Origin: Stenogyne calaminthoides
Taxonomy: Eukaryota > Streptophyta > Magnoliopsida > Lamiales > Lamiaceae
Assembly: GCA_037126765.1 (NCBI GenBank)
Contig: JBBCBC010000008.1
Coordinates: 434,001-498,000 of the forward strand
Direction of reading: 5' to 3'
DNA length: 64,000 bases
In this document: one piece after another, positions 11,280 to 22,410 of the stretch
How positions within the stretch are numbered: the first letter of the stretch is position 1
How the letters are laid out: every line of letters starts with the position of its first letter
The notes under the pieces: generated by a model
The model's input: only the letters and a program-made list of their open reading frames with translations
Database searches by the model: none
Told to the model about the DNA's origin: nothing
Made by a program: the position numbers and the translations under genes

Positions 11280-13588
11280 TATACCGTATCTGACCTGATT
11301 CGTATCCAGTTATATATAGATATATAATCATATCGTGGATTGCAGTCAACAAAACCTCATTAAAAAAGTATATGAGCACGAAGTGTAGAGCTGGCAATAA
11401 ACTAAGTTGCAATATTTTTTGTCCTCAAAATTAATTATCCCATGTGTCGTTGCCCGTTTAATACGTGATTAAAAGATAGAGCCAGCGGTGTAAATAAAAT
11501 TATAGTAAATCGAATTGATTCGAATATTGTTTGCTATTTTGAGGGCATAAGATTGCCATGGATGCACATATGAGAACTCGCGAAACGGGTTAATTGGGGG
11601 TATGATTTATATTATTAATTGATATTAATTTTGATAATTGAAAGTATATAATTTATTACTACATAGAGATTATTATTTGTGGTAATAAAGAGTATAGATA
11701 TTAGTAGTGAAAAAGTTTGTGTGAATTCGAGTTCTTAGTGATTTTTTTAAAAAATATTACTGTTATGTATAAAAATTATCACTGTTATGCACAAAAATTA
11801 TCACCATTTAAGTTTTTTTTTATGTATAACAATGATAAAATTTATGTGCAGATCTGATTCATGGGAATAGTATTCATTAATATTGAAATTGAAAGGTATG
11901 ACTTAGATCATTATAAAAAATATTTATTGTGTTAACTGAATGATTAAATTTATAAATATAGAAATTAATTTTACGATGAACAAGTTCTACCTGAAACTAC
12001 TCTTAATTTAATGCTATAGTTTGATGGTTTGACTTTTTCATTAAACTAGTTGATTGCACGTTGGAATCTAATTGAGCACAACTATGTGTTACTCCTATTT
12101 TGTATTATTAATTATATGAATATAAAAATGACTTTTTTTATATTAATCACATAAATACAAATATAATTTTTTTTTTAAATTATTATATAAACGATGTGTT
12201 ACTGATACATCTAAGATATGTTATTAAGTGGCCAAAAAAGAATTCTTTATTTTAAGTGTTGTTTTTCTACTATTACATAAACACAAATTCTAGCTAGTAG
12301 TCGGAGAAAAAGCCACTAGTAATGGGACAAAATGTGTTGTCGGGCTAGTAGTAATTTTTAAAGTAGTTGAAAACCCTCTAAATTCGATCAATAGATAATA
12401 GAAAATTTTCACAGCACATGGCTTCTGGACCCCATTTAATATGCGCATATATATATATATAGTTTTGATATGGAGATCATTTATATTAGTTAAAAACAGA
12501 TATGCAGCTTCCCTTGATTATCGCGTCTATTATAAAAGCATTTAAAAAAAAAAAAAAAACCTATCAAGACAAATTTATTAAGTGCAGCTTGCAATACAAT
12601 ATTAATCGAGAAACATTACTGAACTCATAATTTGATTAATAAGAACAAGCACCATAGCTTCTGATAAATTTCTGGATTCCTGTGACTTGACTACATTACC
12701 TATAAATTGTAATTAAATAAAGAGTGATGCTTGTGTGCACCATGAACCCTAAACCTTATGCCCTAAATCTTAAATCATGAACCATTCGGGCCGGGTGAAC
12801 CATGAACCACTCGGACCAGGTTCAGGTCGGGTTGGGTTAGGGCTGGGTAAAAAAATCTAAACCCTAACCATGAACTATTCGGGCCGGGTGAACCATGAAC
12901 CACTCAGACGGAGTTCGGGTAGGGTTGGATTCGGGCTGAAAAAATAATATTTCAGAAATCTGTATTTTTAATTTTTTTTTAATATAATTAAATTAATTAT
13001 TGATCCTGTATTCAATTATTATTCAATGTTCTCTCCCAACATTGGAGAAAACAAATTGCACGACAAAAAATACAGAGATGATATCCAAAAGATGATACCC
13101 CTCTCTCCCAATTATTCTTAAATTCAATTGAATGAGCCTGGACTAGCTACTGATGATGATGAATATTAAATTATTAATTCGATATTTGAAGAGAGGGAAA
13201 GAGAATGTAAATTATTTAGAGATATGGGCCTCCGTGATTTTTGTACTTAATTTGGATGGGAAGATGATATCCCAAAAATAAATGGAAACAGCTGATATTA
13301 TTATATTTTATAAAAGATCTTTAATTAAGAAAATAATTAAGTGAATGCTTATGTGGCTGTCTAATTAAGTATTTGACTTCATAAGATGACCACTCGTGAT
13401 CTTCATATCAAAAATATATATATATATAATGCTAAAAAAATGGGCTTGCTATCCATTTTGTGGATTCACATATAGACAGCTCACTATCCACACTTATATA
13501 TTCCAAAATTTATATTATCACGTACTACAAATCACAACATTGATCATATTACATATTTTTATGCACAATACTATTCAATAATACATAT
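11280..13588. other. Intergenic, repeat-derived
   Basis: No gene seen. 11745-11880 holds a GTTATGCACAAAAATTATCAC-type repeat also found near 18820, 20510, 35930 and 43870. 12745-12935 carries a direct repeat of about 95 bp with GGGCCGGGTGAACCATGAAC, related to 15360-15560. Parts of 12390-12690 reappear inside the 3' LTR at 9784-10080. TA run near 13416-13429. Confidence 0.5.
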
Positions 13589-13841
13589 AGGACCGCTTGT
13601 TTGGGGGTAATGAAAATGGGTAATGAGAATTATTTATATTGATGTTGCTTAATAAATTTGATATATTGGTAATGAGAATATAAATAAGCAATTGATTGTC
13701 CTCACCTACTCAACTCACCTCACATAATACTAATTGTTGATGTTGTAACCAAGCAAAAACAATGCAATCAATAACCCTAATGATTGATCCCTCAATGATA
13801 CACATTATCATTATCATTTCTTAGTCGTACTAAGCGGGCTC
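13589..13841. mobile_element. hAT-like MITE, copy 1
   Basis: Terminal motifs AGGACCGCTTGTTTGG and, inverted, GAGCCCGCTTAGTACGAC, with inner TGGGTAATGAGAAT inverted against ATTATCATTATCATTTC. The same family lies at about 54852-55103. No coding; the exact target duplication was not resolved. Confidence 0.55.
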
Positions 13842-14501
13842 ATAATAAAATATTTTTCACACTAATTAATAATAATAAAATAATATATTATATCTCTACA
13901 CTCGAGCCAAAAAAAGAAAGAATCGTGTTGTTTAGCTAGCGATGACAGCTCGACGGAGTCAAATTGGGACCCACATTATATGTAAATATGTATTTGTATA
14001 AATTTATATTTCTATAATTGTGTGTATATATTAACACGTTAGTTCTAATAAAATCACGGTTAAAAATATAATTTTTCAAAATTAATGAAAATCCATTTAA
14101 CATATATATAATGCAACTAAATCTAAATAAAATGAAGAATTATTCCGCATATACAAAATTCTTAACCCAATTTAGAAAATCAGAAAGCCACTCATCAAAA
14201 CAACCAACAGGATATCTATAACAGTTGAGGTAAAAGAAAACCAAACAATATACATACACAAAAATAAGTGCACGAGCAACAAATTTTGTGTGTAATTTAA
14301 TTACTAACATTTCATTATTGTAGTCAAATGCTCAAGATCTTTTTTTTTTTTTTTGTTATCAGGAAAAAAGTTTCATTATTATGAATAATTGGGTATAAGA
14401 AGTACCCTCAATATGTTTGTACACTGTACAAAATGGTCTCATTATCTAATTACTTACTATTGAGTAATTTTATTCTAGTTCATGCTTAAGATCTCATTAA
14501 T
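13842..14501. other. 3' flank of GH1 copy B
   Basis: AT-rich, no gene or clear repeat seen apart from a T-run at about 14340-14355. It should contain the former 3' UTR of copy B. Confidence 0.4.
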
Positions 14502-15236
14502 TTATTTCTTAAGTGACTTTTTAAACCAAATCGCGGATTGTTTAGGAATCCGTTTAAGCCCGTTATGACGATCCACATAGTAAAGCCCGAGTCCAACAGT
14601 GTAGCCAGAATTCCATTCAAAAACATCCCACAATGACCATGCCATGAAACCCTTCACATTTACATTTTTTCTGTCAGCACGAATAACAATACATTTAAAA
14701 ATTAGTATCTCTTTGATGGAGATGAGATCGCGAAGACGATCTTAAATAATTATAATTATGATTTAATTAAGAAATTAATCATTAATGTAATTAATTTAAT
14801 TTATTAGCATTTATTATGTTTTCGTAATTAGTATTAGTGTTTTCTTATTTAAGAGTCAGTCCTGTAAATGTATTATTCAGTTAAGTTGTTTATGAATTAA
14901 GAAATTAAAGAATTCGAGAGAGTTTTTCGTCTTTTCCTCATTGCCGGTATTCCATGGGAATCAACGGAGATTGAGAAGGTTGTTCGTTGTAGTTCACGCT
15001 TCTCTCTGCATCACTCTTTCATTTCATTTCTAGTGAATTATTGAAAATAAAATTCCATTACATACCCAATTGCTTTTTGAACAGCTTGAAGATGTCGAAT
15101 ATAGAAATCAATTCTTTGGGGGTCTTTAATAATTTGTTCGATAGTACCATTATTGCTGTTGGGCGTACCTAAAAATAAAATAAGGAAATCATAAAATTTA
15201 AACAGCTAAGTTTGTAAGTGTATATATACATACGGT

Positions 15237-15743
15237 TTTGATCATATGCCCGCAGGTGGACACAAACTTAAATGTCCACCGCTTATGTGGTGCGCCGTTT
15301 TGATCAAGGTCTCACCATCATTTAATTAATTTATTTAATTAATTCAATCTTCTAATTAATTATATAAACCTGACCCCTAAACTATGAACCATAAACCAAG
15401 AACCATTCGGGCCGGGTGAACATGAACCACTCGGGTTCGGGTTCGGGTTGGTTGGGTCCGGGTCGCGTAATTTTTGCATGAACCCTAAACCATGAACCAT
15501 TCGGGCCGGGTGAACCATGAACCACTCGGGCCGGGTTCGAGTTCGGGTCCCGTTGATTCCTGGTCGGGTAATTTTTTTTTAATATAATTAATAAAATTGG
15601 GTAAAGTATGAAATATATATAAATGAGAAGATTGAATTAATTAAAGAAACTAATTAAATGATGGTGGGGATCTTGCATATGTGGCGCGCCACATAAGCGG
15701 TGGACATATAAGTTTGTGCCCATCCGCGGGCATATGATCAAAT
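15237..15743. mobile_element. MITE with long terminal inverted repeats in copy B intron 11
   Basis: Inverted arms of about 130 bp: TTTGATCATATGCCCGCAGG at the left, mirrored by TTTGATCATATGCCCGCGGA at the right, then CCACCGCTTATGTGG and CACCATCATTTAATTA. The interior holds the CGGGCCGGGTGAACCATGAA direct repeat. The matching intron of copy C is only 95 bp, so this insertion is specific to copy B. Superfamily not assigned; no clear target duplication found. Confidence 0.7.
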
Positions 15744-15753
15744 TCGTGTATAC

Positions 15754-15791
<38 letters not shown>
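15754..15791. repeat. (ATA)n microsatellite
   Basis: Uninterrupted ATA/TAA trinucleotide run of about 38 bp next to the MITE in copy B intron 11. Confidence 0.9.
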
Positions 15792-15794
<3 letters not shown>

Positions 15795-16022
15795 AAATTA
15801 TATTGAAACATTTAATTAGCATACCATTTTCTGTAATATAAATCTTTGGACTGTTGTATTTCTCCTTGGTATAGACTAGGAGATCATAAAGTCCTTTGGG
15901 ATACACATAGAAGCCGCTCAATCCGGACTGAAAATATATAGTATATATAAACTCAAAGTTAAATTAAATATATATACCCAATAATATGGAAGTTTTCTTA
16001 AAATAAAATTAGTTATGATACC

Positions 16023-16322
16023 GTTTATATGCATCAGCCGCTGGGATTCAGGGATCATGTTCATCCCGATTATGTGTGCTTGTTAAAAAAATCCTTATAT
16101 GGCTTAAAGCAGGCCCCTCGTTCCTGGTATCAACGGTTTGCTAATTTTGTCTTCACTATTGGCTTCTCACACAGTAAATCTGATCATTCGTTATTTATTT
16201 ATTGAAAAGGAAATGACATGGCTTACATTCTTCTATATGTAGATGACATCATTCTTATTGCATCTTCTAGTGCTCTTCATCAATCTATCATGTCACTCCT
16301 TGCTGCTGAATTTGGGATGATA
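16023..16322 (+). mobile_element. Ty1/copia reverse-transcriptase fragment
   Basis: Plus-strand translation gives VYMHQPLGFRDHVHPDYVC, then SLYGLKQAPR.WYQRF, then YILLYVDDIIL: the RVT_2 core of copia polymerases with the YVDD catalytic box. One in-frame TGA lies just after FIY. It is about 100 codons, with no LTR, integrase or RNase H beside it, and is antisense to GH1 copy B. It occupies the place of exons 5-10, so an insertion followed by deletion is the likely history (inference). Confidence 0.92.
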
Positions 16323-18552
16323 AAAAAAAAATTATACACTATATAGTGCTCTGGTCTGATCATATCGACTGGAAACTTAATGTTCGACTACAAGCTACCG
16401 TTCACTAATAAAATTTAAAAATAAAATAAAATAAGAAGAAAATCCAAATTGGACAATTATAATAATTCGAAACTCAGAATAATATTGCAAAACTTATTTA
16501 TAATCTTTCACTCACATATTTACTTGGATGATACGTAAAATATTATGATCTTACCAGGTAATATTCGTGGCCAAGATATTGACATTCTGAAAGTATCAAA
16601 TCCTATGTATTTCAATAACTTCACATCCTCCTGTCAAATTATATTGAATTAAATAGCATTATCAGTTGAGTAGTACAAAACTTGTGTGCATGACTAGTTG
16701 CACAATGCAAAGTGATGTGTATTTTTTAAATGTATCATTAGTAGTTTAATTAGTGAAGGTATATATTAATTGTTTTAGTGAAACATATAATTAGTTCAGT
16801 TGAAGAATTAAAATAATTCAAAATTGCGTAATCAAACTAACTTATATTAGAGGAAGTGTGAAATGTATATATTCTCTTTATAGAATAATAAAAATCTGTA
16901 TAGACCTGGTTCATGCTAAAAATTTTATTTTTAATTTATAAGCATATTTAAACTTATTCAGAGTATGATAAGACCATGTTTATCGGGCTGATACATGCCC
17001 TGGTCATCCACATGCGACAAGAAAGAAGAAAAAAAAATTCAAAATTCATTAATATTTGATGACCTTGGTCATCACATGAACATGGACGTCCAACATTTGC
17101 CCAAATATGCTCCATTCATTTCATGACACATAGCGTAATCTAATTGGTCCAGTATATTTTACCTATATAATTTTAAATTTCAATTTATTTATTTAAACAA
17201 AAAAATAAAAATAACACCAAAATTCATGAAATAAAATTCTTTATAAATAGAGACCAATATTGATATATTTTGGATCATAATTTCAAACACTCTCATTTTT
17301 CTTCTTGACTTGTGTCAAATTAATTTTTATCATTTTCTACATGGATCCAAATCATCCCAATTTTAAATTTTTTATTCCTATTCTAAAATTTAAAATTTAA
17401 AACCAAGATTTATTTATTTTCTTTTGTATTTCAATTCTTGTAATTTTAAATTTTGTTATTGGATGTGGTAATTTATTTTAACTGTATTGTAATTTTCTTA
17501 TTATAATTATGATTTTTTTAATATCAAATAATTATGTATTTTTTAAATATATTAAATATAATGAAAAATAATTATAAATTTAATTGTTAAGTTATAAAAG
17601 AAATAATTTATTAAAGAGTTGTTGTGGTTGTGGGTGAACATGGATAAACAATGAAAAAAGATGAATTTGGGTTGTAGAGTAAAATGTGTATGTGGATGAG
17701 AGAGAAATGAATTGTTTATTATTTAGTTATGGTTGTGGTGGGCATGGATAAACATGGTCTAAATGTCACGTTTAGTGAATTAGAAAAATATGTTAGAATG
17801 AATAAAATGAGTCAAATAATTAAAATTCATAGTATAGACTTGATTCATGGGAGACTCAACTCTTATAGAAGTTTCTGAGGAAACTTTTGGTTATTTTCCA
17901 TCAGAAGACTAAAGACATATGGCAAAGTATAGTGTGAACCAATTTTACGGTGAAACTGGTTCAGGAGTGTGACTTATATTACTAAAGAGTGTGACTTTTT
18001 ATTGTAAAGGGTGTGACATTTTACTATAAAGAGTATTATTCATAAAAGTGAAGGGTGTGACTTATATTATAGCAAAAAGTGTTGTGGTGATAACTGAAGG
18101 GTGTGACTTATATTATTAAGGGGTGTGACTTATATTACTAAAGAGTATGTCTGTAAAAAAAAAATCAATTTAACGGTGAACAAGTTTCACAGCATACCAA
18201 CTCACGACATATAGTTTTAAAAAATAAAAGTAATATTTTTTGCATAGCAGAATAACATAATGTTTTCGACTAATAATGGTATTAGAAATATTTTCTTTTT
18301 CTTTACTGTCTGCCCTAAAACAAGGAAGTGTTGATCCATATAATATATTTGAGACTTAGGATCTTGTTTTAATATTTTCTACTTTTTAAAATTTATAACC
18401 AATAGTAGATACTCCAGTATATTCATTTAAGTTAGACAGAAAATTAATTCGTGCTGCAATAATTTCTTAATAATTGGGTAGGAACAAATATATTTTCTTA
18501 GCTCATTAATGAATAAAGAGTTGAACTCTTGCTTCGAAATTCGAAAGATGTA

Positions 18553-18771
18553 CTCCCTCTGCTCCACAGAAATTTGAACATTTACCTTTTTATTATTTAT
18601 TAATAAATAAAATGATAAAATAACTTTTAAGATGGGGTATGATAGTCATACCCTTTCTCTATCATACCGTCTTCTTAAAATTACTTTATTATTTCAAATA
18701 CTAATAAAAAACTCTCTCGTTAAAACTCAAACCAAATAATAACTATGCAAATTTCTGTAGGACGGATGTAG
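18553..18771. mobile_element. Stowaway-type MITE in copy B intron 3
   Basis: Ends CTCCCTCTGCTCCACAGAAA and, inverted, CTACATCCGTCCTACAGAAA, flanked by TA. Internal foldback arms include AATAAAATGATAAAATAAC. 219 bp, non-coding. Confidence 0.85.
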
Positions 18772-18916
18772 TATTAATTATGAGTAATACTCCTATAAAC
18801 TAGGTCTATACATGAACTCTATCACTGTTATGTATAAAAACAATCACTGTTATGCACAAAAATTTTCACTGTTTAATTAAAAATACAGAGTATTTTTTAA
18901 ATATTAATTATTTGGG

Positions 18917-19966
18917 AAATGAGTATTTTTACCCAATTTTCATAAGAAAATAAGATTTCTATCCACTTCATAAAAAAATGAGTTTTCTACCAAATTTTGA
19001 CATAAAAAGACTCAATTACCCTTAAATCAAATATATTCATCTTTCTTTTTTATTATTCATTTCTCACTTACATCACTTATGATACATATTGATTCTATCT
19101 ACTCTCTTCATCCTACTCTCTTCATCATCTCTTTTCAAAATTATGGTAAGTAACTTTAGTAATTTATTTTTTCTTTTTAACTTCATTTCTTAATCATGTA
19201 TTTCAATAATTTTCATGCATGAAGATATAAAAAATATTTGTCTCACTGGATATAATTATTCACATCGAGACAATATGCAAAGTTTGAATAATATCTCGAT
19301 AGATATAAAATTTGTCTCGCTGGGTATAATTCTCCCCATCGAGAGAGTATTCAAAGTACAAATATTTGAATATTATCTCGATATATATAAATTTTGTCTC
19401 GCTGGATATAATTCTTTCCTATCGAAATAGTATTTAAAGTATGGATATGCGAGATAGTATTCAAACTTTGAATATTGTCTCGATAGAAAAAAGTATATCC
19501 AACGAGACAAACATTTTTTTATACTTTAAACGCTATCTCGAGAGGGAAGAATTATATCCAGCGAAACGAAATTTATATATATCGAGACAATATTCAAATA
19601 TTCATACTTTAAACACTATCTCGGTAGGGAAGAATTATATCAAGCGAGACAAAATTTATATATATCGAGACAATATTCAAATATTCATACTTTGAATACT
19701 GTCTCGATGGGGAAAATTATACCTAGCGAGACAAATTTTATATCTATCGAGATAGTATTCAAATTTAAAATATTGTCTCGATAGGAAAAATTATATCCAG
19801 CGAGGTAAAATTATATCAAGTGAGACAAACATTTTTTTAAAAATATGGATATATTTAACTTAAGGGTAATTGAGTCTTTTTATGTTAAAATTGGGTAGAA
19901 AACTCATTTTTTATGAAATGGGTAGAAATTCCTTTTTTCTTATGAAAAAATGGTATAAATCTCACC
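18917..19966. repeat. 1-kb foldback with a core of TCTCG-motif repeats
   Basis: Outer inverted arms share TTTTCATAAGAAAA, AATGAGTTTTCTACC and ACATAAAAAGACTCAATTACC. The core (about 19220-19830) is a minisatellite of roughly 95-110 bp units around TGTCTCGCTGGATATAATT and TATCTCGATA. The units flip orientation near 19440-19500, so the core is itself palindromic. No coding apart from chance reading frames. Probably a large MITE whose core expanded. Confidence 0.7.
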
Positions 19967-21020
19967 GCCCCTAAGTAAGGGTAATTGAGTCTTTTTATAC
20001 ATAACAGCAAGAATTTTTATATATAACAATAATATTAAAAGAATTGAGGTCACGGTGAACTTAAGTGACGTAAGTTTTTGTCATTGAGTATTCACGACAA
20101 ATTATGCATATAAAATAGAAGTGGAGTATCTTTGTAAACCTTATATCGATGATAGAAGTCATTGGCCACGTCTCCGTTGCTCCTATCATCAATTTTTTCT
20201 GTTACAAATTCAAATGACATACAGTGAATATTTTATTTTACTACACACAATAATATAAGCATAATAACATGGCTGGATGATAATAGAATTAAACAGATAA
20301 AATCGATCATTATTTTCTATTAATTTAGAATATCTTATTTTTCATTTCTCCATCGTGCATTTATACTAACATAGCACTCAAATAAACAAGCATCTAAAAC
20401 ACAAACTTTATGTATTACTAGGAAAATCATCAATATTGGTATTTCTTTTTTTATAGACAAAAATATGTATGAACCCAAGTTGATAAGTTTACGTTGAACT
20501 CTATTTTTTTATCACTATTATTTATACGCACTATTATTTATACGCATTATTAGTGTTCATATATAGACTTGATTCACATAATCGTTACTCTTTCTTATAA
20601 TTGTTTCAAAAAAATTGGAGAGAAAGAGAGAGACCCGGAAATTGATGAGTAAAATTGTCCCATATACTCGGTCCTTTCCCACCTTCAAATGCAGCACCCT
20701 CAATCTTGTACACACACAAAAAAAAAAAAAAAAAAAAAACATGTATGATTAGATACAAATAATGTAATTAAGATGAAAAAATTAGTAAGATAAGTATAAG
20801 ATGAAAAATATCTTATATAGATATATATACTTGATAAGCCGCTGAGGCAGCTCCAAACAAGAATCCCGACGGGAAGCTACTCCGATAAAATTCCGATGAA
20901 GCAGTACTTGCTAAAATTAATAATGATGAAAAAAGCACAACAAATATTGAGAATGGAGAGTCTTTTTTAGTTTCCATGATTGTTAAATTAATTATAATGT
21001 GAATTGATATTTCATGCTCC

Positions 21021-21028
21021 TTTAAATA
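21021..21028 (-). promoter_or_regulatory. TATA-like box of GH1 copy B
   Basis: TATTTAAAGGAGCATGAA on the minus strand about 50 nt above the ATG; the same string stands before copy C. The shared promoter shows B and C are closer to each other than to A. Confidence 0.5.
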
Positions 21029-21615
21029 CAACTAGAGATCATAATTACGTACAAGACATTAATTAAGGGTTAAGTCCAATTTGTACTCATAAATTTTGTT
21101 TTTTTCGTAAAATGTTTATTTACCAAAGTACTTTGGTATTTCTCCCAAAAAAAGAAAAAGTATTACTTCTTTGGTTGAGTTTTGGTTAGGTTTCGTATCA
21201 GACTCATCTAAGTCCTCTCATGAGAGCCAAACTATTAGTTTGGGGCTATCTAAAGTTGAATACATAATTAAGTCAATGTAATACTTGAATATAAATTGTA
21301 CATAATTATAGTATTAATTGGAAAATTAGACGCCATAAAGATGGCCGGTGGACTGTGATGACTATGGTATTAACTTGAATATTCAGATTCAGTGGAGCGA
21401 AGATTTAGTTATTATTTTTTGATAAATTCTACTATGAGCCGATTCTGTGTGAAAAAAATTGTATTATTGTGAGATAAATTTTTCAACATCAGAATTTTTC
21501 AATATTTTTCAACATTAGTGTGAGATGAAATTGTATTAGCTACATTTTTTGTTTGAAGATAAAGATTTTTTATAACTAAAAAATGCAATATCAGTTAGAT
21601 TTTTACATGCTCTTG

Positions 21616-22410
21616 GATTCTGATGTGAACAGGGGTTTTGGGCCCAAGAATACGTGCAATTGGGCTAGGCGAGCGAGGCTTGAGGTCAGGCTCAGGCCCA
21701 ATAGTGGGAAACAACCGCTTGACATATTCAAGAAAAAATATTGTCCCAGTTTTAATTCTTGCAAGATTGTCTCACTTTTATCAACGATATTGTCTCATAT
21801 TTCACAAGATACAATAAGATACGCAAGATGGGCAAGAAACTCAAGATTTACTGGTTTTTCCTTTATTTTTCAATTATTTTATTTTATTTTATTTTAAGAT
21901 ATCTTTTAGATTTAGTCTAGTCACCCTAGCGCAGGCTAGCAGGAGAACGAATAGAAAACACGATAAAATCGACGCCCTGGCTCAGGCCAGCAGGAAAACG
22001 ATTGATTTTTAACAAAGATGCCAAAGAAAAGTTAATTTTATTCATTGATTTTTTCTCAAAAAACGTACATAACCTATTTATAAAGAAAAAAAACTAAATC
22101 TAACTAAATCTAAAAGATATCCTAAAATAAAATAAAATAACTGAAAAATAAAGGAAAAAACAGTAAATCTTGAGTTTCTTGCGCATCTTGCGTAATCTTG
22201 CGTATCTTATTGTATCTTGTGAAATATGGGACAATATCGTTTGTAAAAAGTGGGACAATCTTGTAAGAATCAAAACTGGGACAATATATTTTCTTGAATA
22301 TGTCAAGCGGTTGTTTCCCACTATTGGGCTTGGGCCTGACCTCAAGCCTCGCTCGCCTAGCCCAATTGCATGTATTCTTGAGCCTAAAACCCTTGTTCGC
22401 ATCAGATTCT
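21616..22410. repeat. Large inverted repeat of LTR-like sequence
   Basis: Arms 21616-21917 and 22105-22410 are near-perfect reverse complements. They contain GCAATTGGGCTAGGCGAGCG, GGGAAACAACCGCTTGACAT and ACAAGATACAATAAGATACG. The roughly 187-bp spacer holds two diverged copies of a CAGGCTAGCAGGAGAACGA string and, on the minus strand, a TATAAATAGG box. This suggests two head-to-head fragments of one LTR. Transcription would give a hairpin of about 300 bp. Confidence 0.75.

Larger units (their letters stand above)
14502..20977 (-). pseudogene. GH1 beta-glucosidase pseudogene, copy B (exons 5-10 lost)
   Basis: Surviving exons (minus): 1, 20831-20977; 2, 20635-20704; 3, 20140-20198; 4, 16555-16630; 11, 15825-15927; 12, 15066-15168; 13, 14502-14670, ending in TAA. 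Exon lengths of 2, 3, 4 and 12 equal those of copy A. The start METKKDSPFS opens a signal peptide; EGGKGPSIWDNF, ITENG (nucleophile) and FEW are present. Exons 5-10, coding for HWD, TVNEP (acid/base) and NYYTG, are absent; 15928-16554 holds a copia RT fragment instead. Exon 4 ends in phase 1 and exon 11 starts in phase 0, so skipping cannot restore the frame. Intron 3 has swollen to 3.5 kb with a Stowaway MITE and a foldback repeat. Each remaining exon reads open, so the loss may be recent or exonic segments may still be transcribed. Confidence 0.92.

Noticed and set aside
14700..15060. Possible LTR fragment in copy B intron 12
   Set aside because: Some promoter-like and GC-richer sequence, but the intron length is similar to copies A and C and no ends or duplications were found.
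19215..19695. Two plus-strand frames of 71 and 84 codons
   Set aside because: Run through the TCTCG repeat array; their similarity to each other reflects the repeat.
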